Notes under the pieces: generated by a model
Seen by the model: only the letters and a program-made list of their open reading frames with translations
Databases searched by the model: none
Told to the model about the DNA's origin: nothing
Assembly: GCF_000455445.1 (NCBI RefSeq)
Contig: NZ_HG417098.1
Coordinates: 126,091-183,595, forward strand
Source of the DNA: Hoylesella timonensis 4401737 = DSM 22865 = JCM 15640
GTDB lineage: Bacteria; Bacteroidota; Bacteroidia; Bacteroidales; Bacteroidaceae
Reading direction: 5' to 3'
DNA length: 57,505 bases
Program-made: the position numbers and the translations under genes
Part shown: positions 1 through 9,976 of the stretch, in pieces
How the letters are laid out: every line of letters starts with the position of its first letter
How positions within the stretch are numbered: position 1 is the first letter of the stretch

Positions 1-234
1 TTTTGAGAAATAATAGCGTACGACTTGATTGGTGACCATTTCTTTTGTTTCATTGGAATTGTCAGTAATCACCAAATTTCCATCCTTAAAAGAAATGACA
101 GGTTGTTTGTCCATACCAAAGGTAACAAAACTTTTGTCCTTAAACTCAATGGTCAAATATTCTGTTGCCATTGTTCGGAAAGGCATAATCATGAACAAAA
201 CGCATGACAATACGAGCTTGTAATTAATTTTCAT
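1..234 (-). CDS. Secreted protein, N-terminal part only
   Basis: An open frame runs on the minus strand from an ATG at 234 off the left edge of the window, giving 78 residues. It begins with a basic stretch and a hydrophobic segment (about residues 4-18) followed by RTMA, a likely type I signal peptide, so the product should be exported. The mature part has a repeated hydrophobic/charged alternation (TIEFKDKSFVTFG, PVISFKDGNLVITD) suggestive of short beta strands, of the kind seen in small secreted Prevotella and Bacteroides proteins. It starts 35 bases after the ChaN-like gene and is probably the last visible member of the same operon. I do not recognise the family and the C-terminus is missing. 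Confidence 0.6.
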   Translation of the reverse strand, partial: MKINYKLVLSCVLFMIMPFRTMATEYLTIEFKDKSFVTFGMDKQPVISFKDGNLVITDNSNETKEMVTNQVVRYYFSK

Positions 235-268
235 TTTATACGTTGTTTATTTTATTATAATTGTTTAT

Positions 269-1162
269 CTAATAAGTATTTGTCATATCCTCCGGCACAC
301 AAAGGTAATAATCTGCTAATCCCTTGTATGTATCATCTAAAAATGTAATATCTTCTTGTCGTACAGTACGTAGTGTAATTATTATTTTCTTGGGGGCATA
401 TTTCCTTAGGTAGGTGATAATGCCATTGTTGCCATCAGAGTGGATGTTTCCATTTATATGCAACATCTTAGGCTTGGAGGTTTGTGCGATATGCCATGCC
501 ATTGTTGCATCTTTGAGTGCTTGCGCTTCAGAAAGGTGGTTGTTATCCTTATTCGATTTTCCACCACCCAACATTCTCATCATGGCAAATCCTTGTTCGG
601 CTTGTGGGTTTGGTTCGTAGGGAATGGGTAATGGAGGGAAATACTGCTTAGCTTCTTTAGAAAGTGAATCAATGAATGCTAATCCGTGTTCTTTTACCAT
701 TGCCGCATATCTTCTTGGCACATTTGTTGCCACAGTTGGTATCTTGTTTTCACGAGCGAAGTTGACTATTGGCGCATAGTCTGTAACGTAATTGGGCCAT
801 ATACGCGCCTCTTCTTCGAATCTGTCAGAGAAAATAAGTCCTTGCAGATATTCATTAAGAATGAGTTGATTGTCGGCTTCGAACATCTCCATGCCTAATG
901 CCAAATTGTTTCCATGTGCCAAATAGAGTGATTGCAGAATGCGTAACTCAAACCAGTGAGTAATGGCACAATTATGTATCTCGCCTAAAAATACAACGTC
1001 TGCCTTTGATAGTTGTCGTACCATTTGTTGATAATCGATAGCTTTGCCATTGTTGTCGTATAATCGATACGCATCATAGGTTTTCTGTTGCGCATTTACG
1101 AACATGGATCCTGCTGCTACTATAACAAGTAGAAGGAATAGAAATTTATTTTTTTGTTTCAT
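269..1162 (-). CDS. ChaN-family haem-binding-like protein, periplasmic
   Basis: This 297-residue protein has a signal peptide (about residues 1-24, ending VNA) and then the hallmark VVFLGEIHN at 56-64, followed by LGMEMFEADNQ. These mark the ChaN (cofactor haem-binding, formerly DUF399) family. ChaN of Campylobacter jejuni is an iron-regulated lipoprotein that binds haem and is encoded beside a TonB-dependent receptor. This copy lacks a lipobox cysteine, so it is probably soluble in the periplasm. Its start overlaps the end of the M16 protease gene by 17 bases, which implies translational coupling. The location, downstream of SusC/SusD, a chelatase and a protease, supports a role in haem or iron handling. 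Family call is strong; substrate is inferred. Confidence 0.8.
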   Translation of the reverse strand: MKQKNKFLFLLLVIVAAGSMFVNAQQKTYDAYRLYDNNGKAIDYQQMVRQLSKADVVFLGEIHNCAITHWFELRILQSLYLAHGNNLALGMEMFEADNQLILNEYLQGLIFSDRFEEEARIWPNYVTDYAPIVNFARENKIPTVATNVPRRYAAMVKEHGLAFIDSLSKEAKQYFPPLPIPYEPNPQAEQGFAMMRMLGGGKSNKDNNHLSEAQALKDATMAWHIAQTSKPKMLHINGNIHSDGNNGIITYLRKYAPKKIIITLRTVRQEDITFLDDTYKGLADYYLCVPEDMTNTY

Positions 1163-3989
1163 CTGTCTTTATTAGTACTATTCGTTGGTTTAATTTGATA
1201 TGTTGCTTAAACATTTGTTGTATTTCCTGTGGTGTAATTTGTTGTAAAATAGATTCGTAATGGTTGAAGTCAGCAATGCTCTCATCATTCTTAATCAATG
1301 ATGTGAGTGCATTTTTCCACTCTACGGGCGTGTCGTTAGATAGAGCTTGCTGCTTAGCTACTAAAAACGATCGCTTCATTTTTTCAAGATTAGCTGTGCT
1401 TACTGCAGTGTCTTGAAATTGCGTGACGATGTTGCAGAGAGTTTGTTCAACCGTTTCCAGATTGTTCTTTTCTGCATCAATGGTAAGTTGTAAATATGCT
1501 CGTTGTTGTGGGTATCCATCGTAAAATAGGTCGACGTAAGGCGAATATACGATGTGAAGCTTTTCTCGTAGGATATCGATAACACGCTCTTGCAACAAGT
1601 CACGCATTAGTTTGATGCAGAGAGACGTTCTCAACCCAGGATGATAGTTGAAGGGAAGTACCATATAGAGTGTTCCCTTTTGATGACTATCATTGTCTAT
1701 AAATACTTTTCGCACCTCATTGTGCGGTAAGCTTATAGGTCGATTGTCCAAAGGCATGGCATCTTGTTGAGGCATTTCAGAAAAGATAGCGACAGCTTGC
1801 GGTATGATTTTTGTCAAATCAAATCCCCCTGTTAGGATGATTGTTGTATTGCGCAAATCACCAAATGTACGCTTATAGTAGGTTGCCAACGTATCTAAAT
1901 TAAGCTGTTGCCAATCTGCTTTATTCATTAAAGAGGTTTTATCTCTTCCGTTTCCAACCAATGAATCAATGCAAATATCTATGAGTCGGTTAATATCTCG
2001 TTTCATCATACGCTGTAACAAGGTCTCTTTTCCATTATTCGTTATTTCTGATTGTTTCAGATTTTCGAATAGTGGGTAATCTAAGCCTGGATGCATTATT
2101 TTTTCTCTAATCAAACGAAATAAAGAAGAGCTATAGCAGACTGGTCCAGAAGCTAATAATTGATGCCAATATTGGTCTACTCCCAAAGCCATTGAGAGTG
2201 ATTTTTGCATCATGATGTCAGACAGCGTGTCGTTTGGCAATCCTTGTATACCACCCAGATCCACATAAGCAATAGCATCGTAGTAGCGCTTTTGTTGTAG
2301 AGTTGTAAGGTCTGCCATTCCGCCACGTCCTATCCATGCGATGTAAATGGTAGAGTCGGCAGTATTGGTAGGTTTGAGCAATAAGCGTATTCCATTGGAA
2401 AGTTTTATGTCGGTTACGCCCAACTTTTCATGATAGTTTTGCTTTGTTATTGCTCCGTTTGCAATCTCATACTTTTTCAGATCGCATTCAGGGCGTTGTA
2501 TGGCCGCACATGGAGAACTTGGATGAGGTGGATGGAATGTGTATCTTTCCATGTTTTGCCGTTGTCCTTGTTGCCATGCTTGTATGATTGCTTGCTTGGA
2601 CAACGAGTTGTCACTATGACTATTGTAAGCTATTAGGCTTGATTTTCGCATGTGTTTCAACAGGAAGCTTAAACGCTTTACGATATCTTTACTCGTAGTT
2701 TTACTTAATAGCACTTTCAGCTGATTGGCTTCTTGATTAGAGTTAATTCGTCTTTCTCCAAAAATAACATAATCAATTAGATCATCGCAAATCTCAGTAG
2801 CTGTTTTGTCTTCTTTTTCAACAATCATTTTTTCTTGTTGCTTTTTGATGAGATGTTGAAGTTCTATGGAGCAGATACCTTGCTTGACAATACGTCTACA
2901 TTCTGCTGAGGCAGCTCTTATGGATTGTAGCAATGTGCTGTTATGCGTTGATGAAAATGAGAATGTAAAGTGATTTTTATTTGCTAAATACCACGAGTCA
3001 TAGACTTCGCACCTTGTTCCGCTTTCCTTTAATCTGGTGTTGAGTAAAGAACACACAATGTCCATACGTTTACGTTCAAGCATGTTGTGCAGGTTGGTGG
3101 TAAAAGGCATGACATGTGGAATTATCCAATCAATTTTTTGAGTGGTTTGTAAACTATCGGTTAACACCATGTAATTGGTGCCTTTGCTGTAAGTTAAAGG
3201 ATAGGTGGGAGGTGTAGTTTGCTTGTTTGTTTTTGGAAGATGTCCCAATGTTGTTGATATCAAATGTTTAGCCTCCTTAACGTCTACATCTCCAACAATA
3301 ATAATAGTTGCATTATGAGGCTTGTACCATTTGTTGTAATATTGAAGTAATGCTTTAGGCGTTACAGCTTTAATTTCTTGTTCTGAACCCAAAGGCATAC
3401 GCTTAGAATATCTTCCTGTTCCTATTTTTAGCGTATAAAAATCATCAGGCAGGGTATAACTGCGAAGTTCTTCTATAATGGTGCCTTTCTCATTTTCAAC
3501 ATGAGATGTTGATATTTCAATAGCACCAAGCCAATCGCTTGTCGAATGAAGTGCTAATTGCAGTATTTTAGAACGTTGTTGGGCACTGGTGATTGGTAGA
3601 GATAAGGAATAAATGGTACGGTCGAATCCCGTAAACGCATTAATATCTCGCCCATATTTCATTCCTTGCGCCTCGAAAGCCTGTATCATAGTGCGATTGG
3701 GAAAATGTTTAGTTCCTTCAAACGCTAAATGTTCCAAAAAATGTGCGCATCCTCTTTGTTCTTCATCTTCAACTAACGAACCAATTCGCATAATCATCCG
3801 CATTTCTATTTTATGCGATTGGTTTGTAGTAGGAACAAGGATGTAACGTAAGCCATTGGTGAGTTTCCCCTCAACAGCATTGGGGGAAAGGGGAGGGAAC
3901 GTTGTGCCCCTCGCCCTTGATATAGAAATAGAAATAACAAGTAGAAGTGATAATAAGCTTATTTTACAAGTTGTTAGTTTTATGTGCAT
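1146..3989 (-). CDS. M16 family zinc protease (pitrilysin/PqqL-like), exported
   Basis: This 947-residue protein starts with a signal peptide (hydrophobic stretch about 10-24) and carries the inverted zinc motif HxxEH as HFLEH at residues 83-87; a downstream NEKGTIIEEL region probably supplies the third zinc ligand. The length fits the long PqqL-type M16 proteins, in which a catalytic half is followed by an inactive structural half. FusC of Pectobacterium, in this family, digests ferredoxin that a TonB-dependent receptor has imported, to release iron. Here the gene follows a SusC/SusD pair and a lipoprotein and overlaps a ChaN-like gene, so a similar periplasmic digestion of an imported protein or peptide is plausible. 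The specific substrate is unknown. Confidence 0.88.
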   Translation of the reverse strand: MHIKLTTCKISLLSLLLVISISISRARGTTFPPLSPNAVEGKLTNGLRYILVPTTNQSHKIEMRMIMRIGSLVEDEEQRGCAHFLEHLAFEGTKHFPNRTMIQAFEAQGMKYGRDINAFTGFDRTIYSLSLPITSAQQRSKILQLALHSTSDWLGAIEISTSHVENEKGTIIEELRSYTLPDDFYTLKIGTGRYSKRMPLGSEQEIKAVTPKALLQYYNKWYKPHNATIIIVGDVDVKEAKHLISTTLGHLPKTNKQTTPPTYPLTYSKGTNYMVLTDSLQTTQKIDWIIPHVMPFTTNLHNMLERKRMDIVCSLLNTRLKESGTRCEVYDSWYLANKNHFTFSFSSTHNSTLLQSIRAASAECRRIVKQGICSIELQHLIKKQQEKMIVEKEDKTATEICDDLIDYVIFGERRINSNQEANQLKVLLSKTTSKDIVKRLSFLLKHMRKSSLIAYNSHSDNSLSKQAIIQAWQQGQRQNMERYTFHPPHPSSPCAAIQRPECDLKKYEIANGAITKQNYHEKLGVTDIKLSNGIRLLLKPTNTADSTIYIAWIGRGGMADLTTLQQKRYYDAIAYVDLGGIQGLPNDTLSDIMMQKSLSMALGVDQYWHQLLASGPVCYSSSLFRLIREKIMHPGLDYPLFENLKQSEITNNGKETLLQRMMKRDINRLIDICIDSLVGNGRDKTSLMNKADWQQLNLDTLATYYKRTFGDLRNTTIILTGGFDLTKIIPQAVAIFSEMPQQDAMPLDNRPISLPHNEVRKVFIDNDSHQKGTLYMVLPFNYHPGLRTSLCIKLMRDLLQERVIDILREKLHIVYSPYVDLFYDGYPQQRAYLQLTIDAEKNNLETVEQTLCNIVTQFQDTAVSTANLEKMKRSFLVAKQQALSNDTPVEWKNALTSLIKNDESIADFNHYESILQQITPQEIQQMFKQHIKLNQRIVLIKTDETKK

Positions 3990-4083
3990 ATACCTTTAGG
4001 GTATGATGTTGTGAAATTCTTATTCTTAATAGTTGCCACCGCTTCTTAATAGAAGAGGAGATGATTCTGTTTTTTAACCAATA

Positions 4084-5301
4084 TTAAAAGGTATATTCTA
4101 CATTTATTTGTGTGTAGCCATTCGCCTCATCAAAGTCCCATGGGAATGTAAAAGACATCTTCCCTCCCTTGAAGTCAAGAACAGAGGTCGGCTTGATGTA
4201 GTCAGACGGATCGTTCTTATATGAATCCTTGTCTATGGTGCTATATCCGAGCCATCTATTTGGGGAAATACTTCCACCTGCATCAATTACATCTTGATTG
4301 ATCAATATCGTTTGCTCATGGTCTTCATAAGGCAATTTGATGGTAACGGAGACATTTCCTTGCTTTACAATGTTCTGCAAACGGTCCCATGCAGAGAACT
4401 TGTATGAAAAAGGCACCACTGTTATTTCGTCTCCATATACATCCTTTCCCGTTCCTAAGAATTTAATTTTTCCATCTTTAATATTGAGTTCAATATTGTC
4501 AAGAGCTGTCGTGAATGTATCTTCCTTAGGATCAAACTTTACTGCTTTCACAACAGCCAAGCCATTAGGTTGTTGTTGGAAGAATTCTGTATCCTCAACC
4601 GTCTTCTTTTTAAGTACCATGTAGAAAAAGTCGTTAAGTCCCATTGCATTGGATATCATCTTTAAAACGGGTTTGTCGGCAGTGGCTTTTTCGCTGAGTG
4701 TAATAATGGTGTAACCGTTGAATGTTTCTTTCTCTTTACCTCCAAAGTATTGTTCTTTGTCACTGGCATTATAACTAACAGTTGCTTTTACCTTTATTTT
4801 ACCAAGGATGCTTGTGAGGTCAACTCCAAACTTTTCTTTATATCCCTTGATTAAAGATTGTTGTGCTTCTGTTAAGACTGGAATATCACTATCTTGTCGA
4901 ACATTAATAGTCACAGGCTTTAATAATTTTACGTTATCATTGTTTATGTGACCCACATTGATGGTAATAGAACGAACTCCTTTAACTAAATGTTTGTTGT
5001 TGGATTTGATAGTAAAGGTTTGAACCTTTTCACCTTTCTTGAAAACAAGATTTTGCGTAGAAAGTTCTACAATCTTGTCGTCGTTTCCTGTGACCATCAA
5101 ATTGGCAGTAACGTCTTCCTCTGGTGTAAAGGACAGACTTGCCTTAATCGTGATCGTGGTATTATCATCTTCTGCAATCTCATGAACTCCTTGCAGTTCA
5201 AGATTTAGATGATTTGTCATTTGCTCATCCTTATCCTCTGTACAAGAAGGAATAAGAAAAAGTGCCAAAAGGGCTGCTAATGTAAATTTAATGGTTTTCA
5301 T
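4084..5301 (-). CDS. Outer-membrane lipoprotein accompanying SusC/SusD
   Basis: The 405-residue product has a lipoprotein signal peptide with a lipobox LIPSC near residue 20, followed by acidic residues (TEDKDEQ), a sequence type that in Bacteroidota often sends lipoproteins to the cell surface. Residues about 30-135 look like an immunoglobulin or Calx-beta type beta sandwich, and the remainder is also beta-rich. It resembles the DUF4929-type lipoproteins found next to SusCD pairs, but I am not certain of that assignment. It lies 102 bases after the SusD-like gene and 94 bases before the M16 protease. It may capture substrate at the surface; no catalytic motif is visible. Confidence 0.65.
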   Translation of the reverse strand: MKTIKFTLAALLALFLIPSCTEDKDEQMTNHLNLELQGVHEIAEDDNTTITIKASLSFTPEEDVTANLMVTGNDDKIVELSTQNLVFKKGEKVQTFTIKSNNKHLVKGVRSITINVGHINNDNVKLLKPVTINVRQDSDIPVLTEAQQSLIKGYKEKFGVDLTSILGKIKVKATVSYNASDKEQYFGGKEKETFNGYTIITLSEKATADKPVLKMISNAMGLNDFFYMVLKKKTVEDTEFFQQQPNGLAVVKAVKFDPKEDTFTTALDNIELNIKDGKIKFLGTGKDVYGDEITVVPFSYKFSAWDRLQNIVKQGNVSVTIKLPYEDHEQTILINQDVIDAGGSISPNRWLGYSTIDKDSYKNDPSDYIKPTSVLDFKGGKMSFTFPWDFDEANGYTQINVEYTF

Positions 5302-5403
5302 TGTGTAATTGTTATAAAAAATTGAGTTATTTTTATGAGATATTTGCCAGTTCCGTGTGATGTCTTTTAGTGTGATGTCATGTTAGACGATATCACCTAC
5401 TTT

Positions 5404-6813
5404 TCATTTGTCATTTGTATAATACCAGCCTTTGTTTTGGTTGATTTCGGCAAGATTAAAGCGGTATTCTGCTTTTGGTATAGGGAAAGTCCACCGATAG
5501 TCGTCTTCAGATATATAAGCGGAATGTCCCTCGCCCCATAGAGTTAAGCGAGCAAGCGGTTTGTTATGTGTACGTTTTAAGTCAAAGTAATTAGTGCCTT
5601 CTCCAGCAAACTCTTCGTATTTGTCGTGAAGGATAGAATCCATTAAATTCCTGCCATTCAAATTTTCTGTGAGCATGTTCTTTCCAGTTAATTTTCGATA
5701 ACTATTTATCGTTGCAATAGCCTTATGATTATTTCCTATTTGTGCATAAGCTTCAGCCACCATGAAGATAAGACCTGCCCGCCGCATTTTGTTAAGGTAG
5801 GAAACAACCATGTTGTCTTTTTGTAACTTGTTATATTTACCCAAGAGCATGACCTGTTTGTTGTACATCTTTTTGGGTATAATCGCCATGTCATAACGTT
5901 TGTCTGATTTGTCAATTGCAAAGTTTGGGTTGATGGCAAATAAATCTCCTTTGTTTCTATCGTATTCCAAATTAGTGAAAACAGGACTATCCATATAAAA
6001 AGCAAAAATACGTTCTGTTGAGTTCTTGTCAGTCCATAAAGAATGGTATTCTTTTTCATAGGAGTCCGACTCTGCCTTTGGCATTGTAGAAAGCTGTGGG
6101 ACAGCATACTCGAGAACTTTATCCCATTGTCCCATATAAAGGTAGAGATCGGCTAATAAGTAATGGGCTGCATCGTTCGACATCCACACCTGATTTTTGT
6201 TGTTAAAGGGATGTTGTGCTGTTTGTAGTAATAAATCCTCGATATAACTCGTACATTCTTTGATAGAACTACGCTGTTTGTTTTCTATTCCGAGTGTCGA
6301 CTTTAGTATGATTCCCATGTCGTCTGGGTTTCTGTCGTAAGCTGGAGCATATATCTTGAGTAATTGCAAATAGCACCAAGCTTTTAGTAGTTTGCTTTCC
6401 GAGGAAATATTAATAATTTCCTGCTTGTCACCTTCTTTTTCTATCTGCACTTGTGGTAGTCGTTCATCTAAAGCATCACAGATAGCAATGACGTTATAAT
6501 ATCCAAGCCAAAGATTCGTGGAAAGTTGTGTGATTTCTTTAGGACGCCACGCATACAGGTTTATTAATTCAACATTGCTGTGAGAGAGTGACGTAGGGCA
6601 AAAGTCATTGCCTAAGATTGAAAACTCCAATTCGTAATGAGGGTATGCCCTATATGCTGAAGTTAAGAGTGAACGTGCATTTTGAACATTGGTAATCGCA
6701 TCGGGGTCTGAAAACATATCCATTGGCGGAATGTTGAGCGAACACGATGTAAATATCATCGCAGAAATGATATAATGAAACAATAATATATTTTTGCGTG
6801 TTATCTTAAACAT
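5404..6813 (-). CDS. SusD/RagB-family outer-membrane lipoprotein
   Basis: This 469-residue protein has a lipobox FTSC near residue 24, followed by LNIPPMDMFSDP, the usual start of SusD/RagB proteins. The C-terminal part contains EFAGEGTNYFDLKRTHN, a version of the conserved EFA-E-G--ffDLkR motif of the family. SusD-type proteins form the lid over the partner SusC channel and help select the ligand. The gene follows the SusC gene after only 4 bases, as in canonical pairs. Context (M16 protease, chelatase, ChaN) argues for peptide, haem or metal-complex uptake rather than glycan uptake; no glycoside hydrolase lies nearby. Confidence 0.9.
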   Translation of the reverse strand: MFKITRKNILLFHYIISAMIFTSCSLNIPPMDMFSDPDAITNVQNARSLLTSAYRAYPHYELEFSILGNDFCPTSLSHSNVELINLYAWRPKEITQLSTNLWLGYYNVIAICDALDERLPQVQIEKEGDKQEIINISSESKLLKAWCYLQLLKIYAPAYDRNPDDMGIILKSTLGIENKQRSSIKECTSYIEDLLLQTAQHPFNNKNQVWMSNDAAHYLLADLYLYMGQWDKVLEYAVPQLSTMPKAESDSYEKEYHSLWTDKNSTERIFAFYMDSPVFTNLEYDRNKGDLFAINPNFAIDKSDKRYDMAIIPKKMYNKQVMLLGKYNKLQKDNMVVSYLNKMRRAGLIFMVAEAYAQIGNNHKAIATINSYRKLTGKNMLTENLNGRNLMDSILHDKYEEFAGEGTNYFDLKRTHNKPLARLTLWGEGHSAYISEDDYRWTFPIPKAEYRFNLAEINQNKGWYYTNDK

Positions 6814-6817
6814 AACT

Positions 6818-9800
6818 TCAAAATGTTAGATTCATGTTAAATGTGAACACAGGTTGAAGTGTTCCAGAAAGTTTTCCGCTTTCCGGATCCGACTCCTTAA
6901 AGGATGTCCATGTATAGAGATTTGAACCTTGAAATCCCACTGAGGCGAATTGTAAAAAAGGTAAATGCTTTTCTAACCATTTTCCTGCAATGCGGTATCT
7001 CAATGACACCATGGATAATTTTAACATGTTGCTTGATCCAACTGTGCGAGAGGTTGCATACAAAGCCATGTTTTCTTCAGCCACACTGTTTGCGTAATAG
7101 GGTGTGGGATAAATTTTGTGCTCATCTCCTTGCTTAAACCACATGTGCTCAGTAAGTCCAGCAATAGCATTCTTGTTTGCATTGTCTTTATTACGTACGT
7201 ACTTGTAATCAAATTGACGAACACCCGAAAGCGTGTAGTAAAAGCCAACATTCATTTCAAATTCTTTGTATTGAAAATCAACATTCAATCCTCCGTTGTA
7301 TGGTGGCGTGAGATGACCTAAGGATTGGAAATCAGACTTCGTAAGAAATTCGCTTGCTTGTTTTTCCTTGCCGTCAGGAGTCTTGAATACTGGATAACCA
7401 GTAAGAGGATTAATGCCTAATGAATGAAGCCCATACAGCATATCGTATGATTTACCTACCTCGTAAGTTGGCAGTATATCATCTTCGTTCGTATATAATC
7501 GATTGCCGTCATATAGATCAATAACTTTGTTGCGATTATAGCAAAAGTTGGCACGCAAATTTAACCTGCTGTCATAATTGTCAATAATCCTAACGTTAAA
7601 GCCCAATTCTATGCCGTTGTTTTGTAGAATTCCAACGTTGCGTTTCATCAATTGAAATCCTGTGCTTGTTGCAATAGGTACATCCAACAGGGCTTCTTCT
7701 GTAATGCGATTATACCAATTCGCATCAAATGTAATGCGGTGAAATAGTTCAAGGGTTAGACCAGCATCCATTGATTTATTTTGCTCTGCTTTCAAGTCTT
7801 TATTATAAAGCATAAGTAGTTCCAATGGCCTTACCTCATCATAGCCTTTATTGGAAAATGAGAATGTGCCAATCGTTTGTGATACCGAAACACCATTAAG
7901 ATTAGCTGTTACGCCATAAGATGCTTTTAGGTTCAGTGCAGATATTATCTTATTCCCCTTCAAAAATGAATAATTGGTTGGCGTCCACCCTATTCCCGTT
8001 GCCCAAGCAGAGTTCCAACGCTTCTCTTTAGGAAGAACGGATGACGCATCCGCTTTGAAGGTAGCGTAAAAGTCGTAGATGTTTTTAAGGGAATAGCCAC
8101 CTACCACTCCTATACCCAATTGTGCATTCCTGTCATGTGGGTTTCGTATCTCAGGTTGCCTAAGCCCTTGTAGCGAATGGTTTATGGCAGAAGGTGAGTC
8201 TATATTACCCACACCATATCCTGTGATGCCTACTCCTTCATTGTCGTAAAAGTAATAATCTATATTCGCACCAAGAGTAAGGTCGTGTATGTCATTGATT
8301 ACTTGATTATATGTTGCTCTAAAGTTGCTCGATATGTTTGTTGTCGCATTTTGAGATTTGCTGTATATCCCGCGTCTTAGGAGAGGGATACCTTGATGCT
8401 GTTCACTGTAAGAGGTAGCAGGAGTAAATCGATGATTATTGCCAAAGCTCAAGTCTGCACCTGCAATGTATGCCAATGTTAGTCCTGCAAAGGGAGTAAG
8501 AGTGAGGTTGGCGGAAAACCCTACGTCTTTATCTGTATGGTCTTGTTGGAATTGGTAAAGCAAGTCATTAAACCTTTGTCCTGGGTATGAATAAAGTTGC
8601 GATGAAGTTGTTTCGTAAGGATTAAGGTTATACACCAATGAAGTTGGATCGAAGGTTGTGCCAGTTGGCGTATTCGTTTTTGCGTATGCGCCATTTACTC
8701 CCAACATCATATAGCCAATCTTTCCTAACCTTTGGTCTAAGCTAAGACGTACACTATAACGTTGTTTGTCATTTCCTTTCATTCTTCCACCTTGATTGGC
8801 ATAGTTCGCAGAAACATAATATGTCGTTGAATTATTTCCGCCTTTCAAGCTGAAGCTGTGGCGTTGGTAGATATTATTATGTATCAGTTCGTTAAACCAG
8901 TCTGTGTCAATTTTCCGTAATTCATTGAGATATACTTCTCCTTCTTTGATAAGTTGAGCCCTATCAGGATTATCTGCCTCATACTTGTTATAATAGTCGG
9001 CACTAAAGCGATAACCTGGTGTGGCAGGATTTTGTAAAAGTCGTTCGAATTCCAATTTTTCACTGGAATTCATTAGCCGAACTCCTCGTTTTCCGCGTCC
9101 CGTAATTCCGATATTGTTGCTGTAGGATATGGTAAGTTTGCCACTATATCCACGTTGTGACGTTATTTCCAAAACCCCATTAGCGGCTTTAACACCGTAT
9201 AAGGCACATGCTGATGCGTTCTTTAGTACCTTAATACTTGCAATATCTTGTGGGGGAAGGTTATAAAAGGTTTCGGCAGCTATTATTTTTCCGTCTAAAA
9301 CATACAATGGTTCATTGGTCATATTCCCCTTTCTAAATGAAGAGTTTCCACGTATGCGTATTTCAGGGGCTTTACCCAATTCCCCCGTATTAGAAACCAT
9401 TAAACCAGGTACCATTCCTTGCAGAGCCAATCCCATATCAATCATTGGCTTATCTTTAAGTGCTCTCATGTCTACATTAACCACTGCACCCGATTTAGCT
9501 CGCAAGTCAATCGCATTGATATTGCTTTTCGCACGTATTACAACTTCATTTATTTGATTTACATCTTCTGACAACTTCACGTTTAGGCATGGTGTGTTAT
9601 CTTTACATTTCACTTTTTTTGTGGCATATCCCACATATGAGAATGTTACAGTAAATGAGTTTTGTCGTGGAATACTTAATAAAAATCGTCCTTCGTTATT
9701 TGTAACAGTCATCGTATTAGTGCCATCCACTTTCACAGACACGCCTATTAGAGGCTCGTTATTTGTGTCAGTAACATAACCAAAAACCTTACTTGTTTGA

Positions 9801-9940
9801 GCATGAGTGTTGAGAATGCCCCCTATCATACACAGCAAGACAAAAATACTTTTCTTGCATGATGTGTTCCCAAATAGCAGCAAAGTCATCTGTACGATTT
9901 TGGTTGTTTTGGCTGTGTGTTTTGGCTTAATACGTAACAT
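6818..9940 (-). CDS. SusC/RagA-family TonB-dependent receptor
   Basis: This 1040-residue protein has an N-terminal extension and signal region (about 1-48, ending THA), a carboxypeptidase-like domain (VFGYVTDTNNEPLIGVSVKV, residues about 52-130), a plug with the SusC signature (LYVLDGKIIAAETFYNLPP, then IASIKVLKNASACALYG) and a long beta-barrel ending in an aromatic residue (MNLTF). The plug motif A-YG--A-NGV is clear. Such receptors import ligands with TonB energy together with their SusD lid. It starts 36 bases after the chelatase gene. An ATG further in could be the true start, because the hydrophobic signal lies around residues 31-46. The ligand is inferred from neighbours only. Confidence 0.93.
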   Translation of the reverse strand: MLRIKPKHTAKTTKIVQMTLLLFGNTSCKKSIFVLLCMIGGILNTHAQTSKVFGYVTDTNNEPLIGVSVKVDGTNTMTVTNNEGRFLLSIPRQNSFTVTFSYVGYATKKVKCKDNTPCLNVKLSEDVNQINEVVIRAKSNINAIDLRAKSGAVVNVDMRALKDKPMIDMGLALQGMVPGLMVSNTGELGKAPEIRIRGNSSFRKGNMTNEPLYVLDGKIIAAETFYNLPPQDIASIKVLKNASACALYGVKAANGVLEITSQRGYSGKLTISYSNNIGITGRGKRGVRLMNSSEKLEFERLLQNPATPGYRFSADYYNKYEADNPDRAQLIKEGEVYLNELRKIDTDWFNELIHNNIYQRHSFSLKGGNNSTTYYVSANYANQGGRMKGNDKQRYSVRLSLDQRLGKIGYMMLGVNGAYAKTNTPTGTTFDPTSLVYNLNPYETTSSQLYSYPGQRFNDLLYQFQQDHTDKDVGFSANLTLTPFAGLTLAYIAGADLSFGNNHRFTPATSYSEQHQGIPLLRRGIYSKSQNATTNISSNFRATYNQVINDIHDLTLGANIDYYFYDNEGVGITGYGVGNIDSPSAINHSLQGLRQPEIRNPHDRNAQLGIGVVGGYSLKNIYDFYATFKADASSVLPKEKRWNSAWATGIGWTPTNYSFLKGNKIISALNLKASYGVTANLNGVSVSQTIGTFSFSNKGYDEVRPLELLMLYNKDLKAEQNKSMDAGLTLELFHRITFDANWYNRITEEALLDVPIATSTGFQLMKRNVGILQNNGIELGFNVRIIDNYDSRLNLRANFCYNRNKVIDLYDGNRLYTNEDDILPTYEVGKSYDMLYGLHSLGINPLTGYPVFKTPDGKEKQASEFLTKSDFQSLGHLTPPYNGGLNVDFQYKEFEMNVGFYYTLSGVRQFDYKYVRNKDNANKNAIAGLTEHMWFKQGDEHKIYPTPYYANSVAEENMALYATSRTVGSSNMLKLSMVSLRYRIAGKWLEKHLPFLQFASVGFQGSNLYTWTSFKESDPESGKLSGTLQPVFTFNMNLTF

Positions 9941-9976
9941 GTATGCACTATTTTATTAACGGATAAGATTGAAGAG

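Noticed and set aside
25..223. Two short plus-strand open frames at the left edge
   Set aside because: They lie opposite the minus-strand secreted-protein gene, which has a proper ATG and signal peptide, so they are shadows.
5354..5378. Direct repeat GTGTGATGTC, two copies 5 bases apart, between the SusD and lipoprotein genes
   Set aside because: The units are too short and only two in number; no promoter element is nearby, so chance cannot be excluded.
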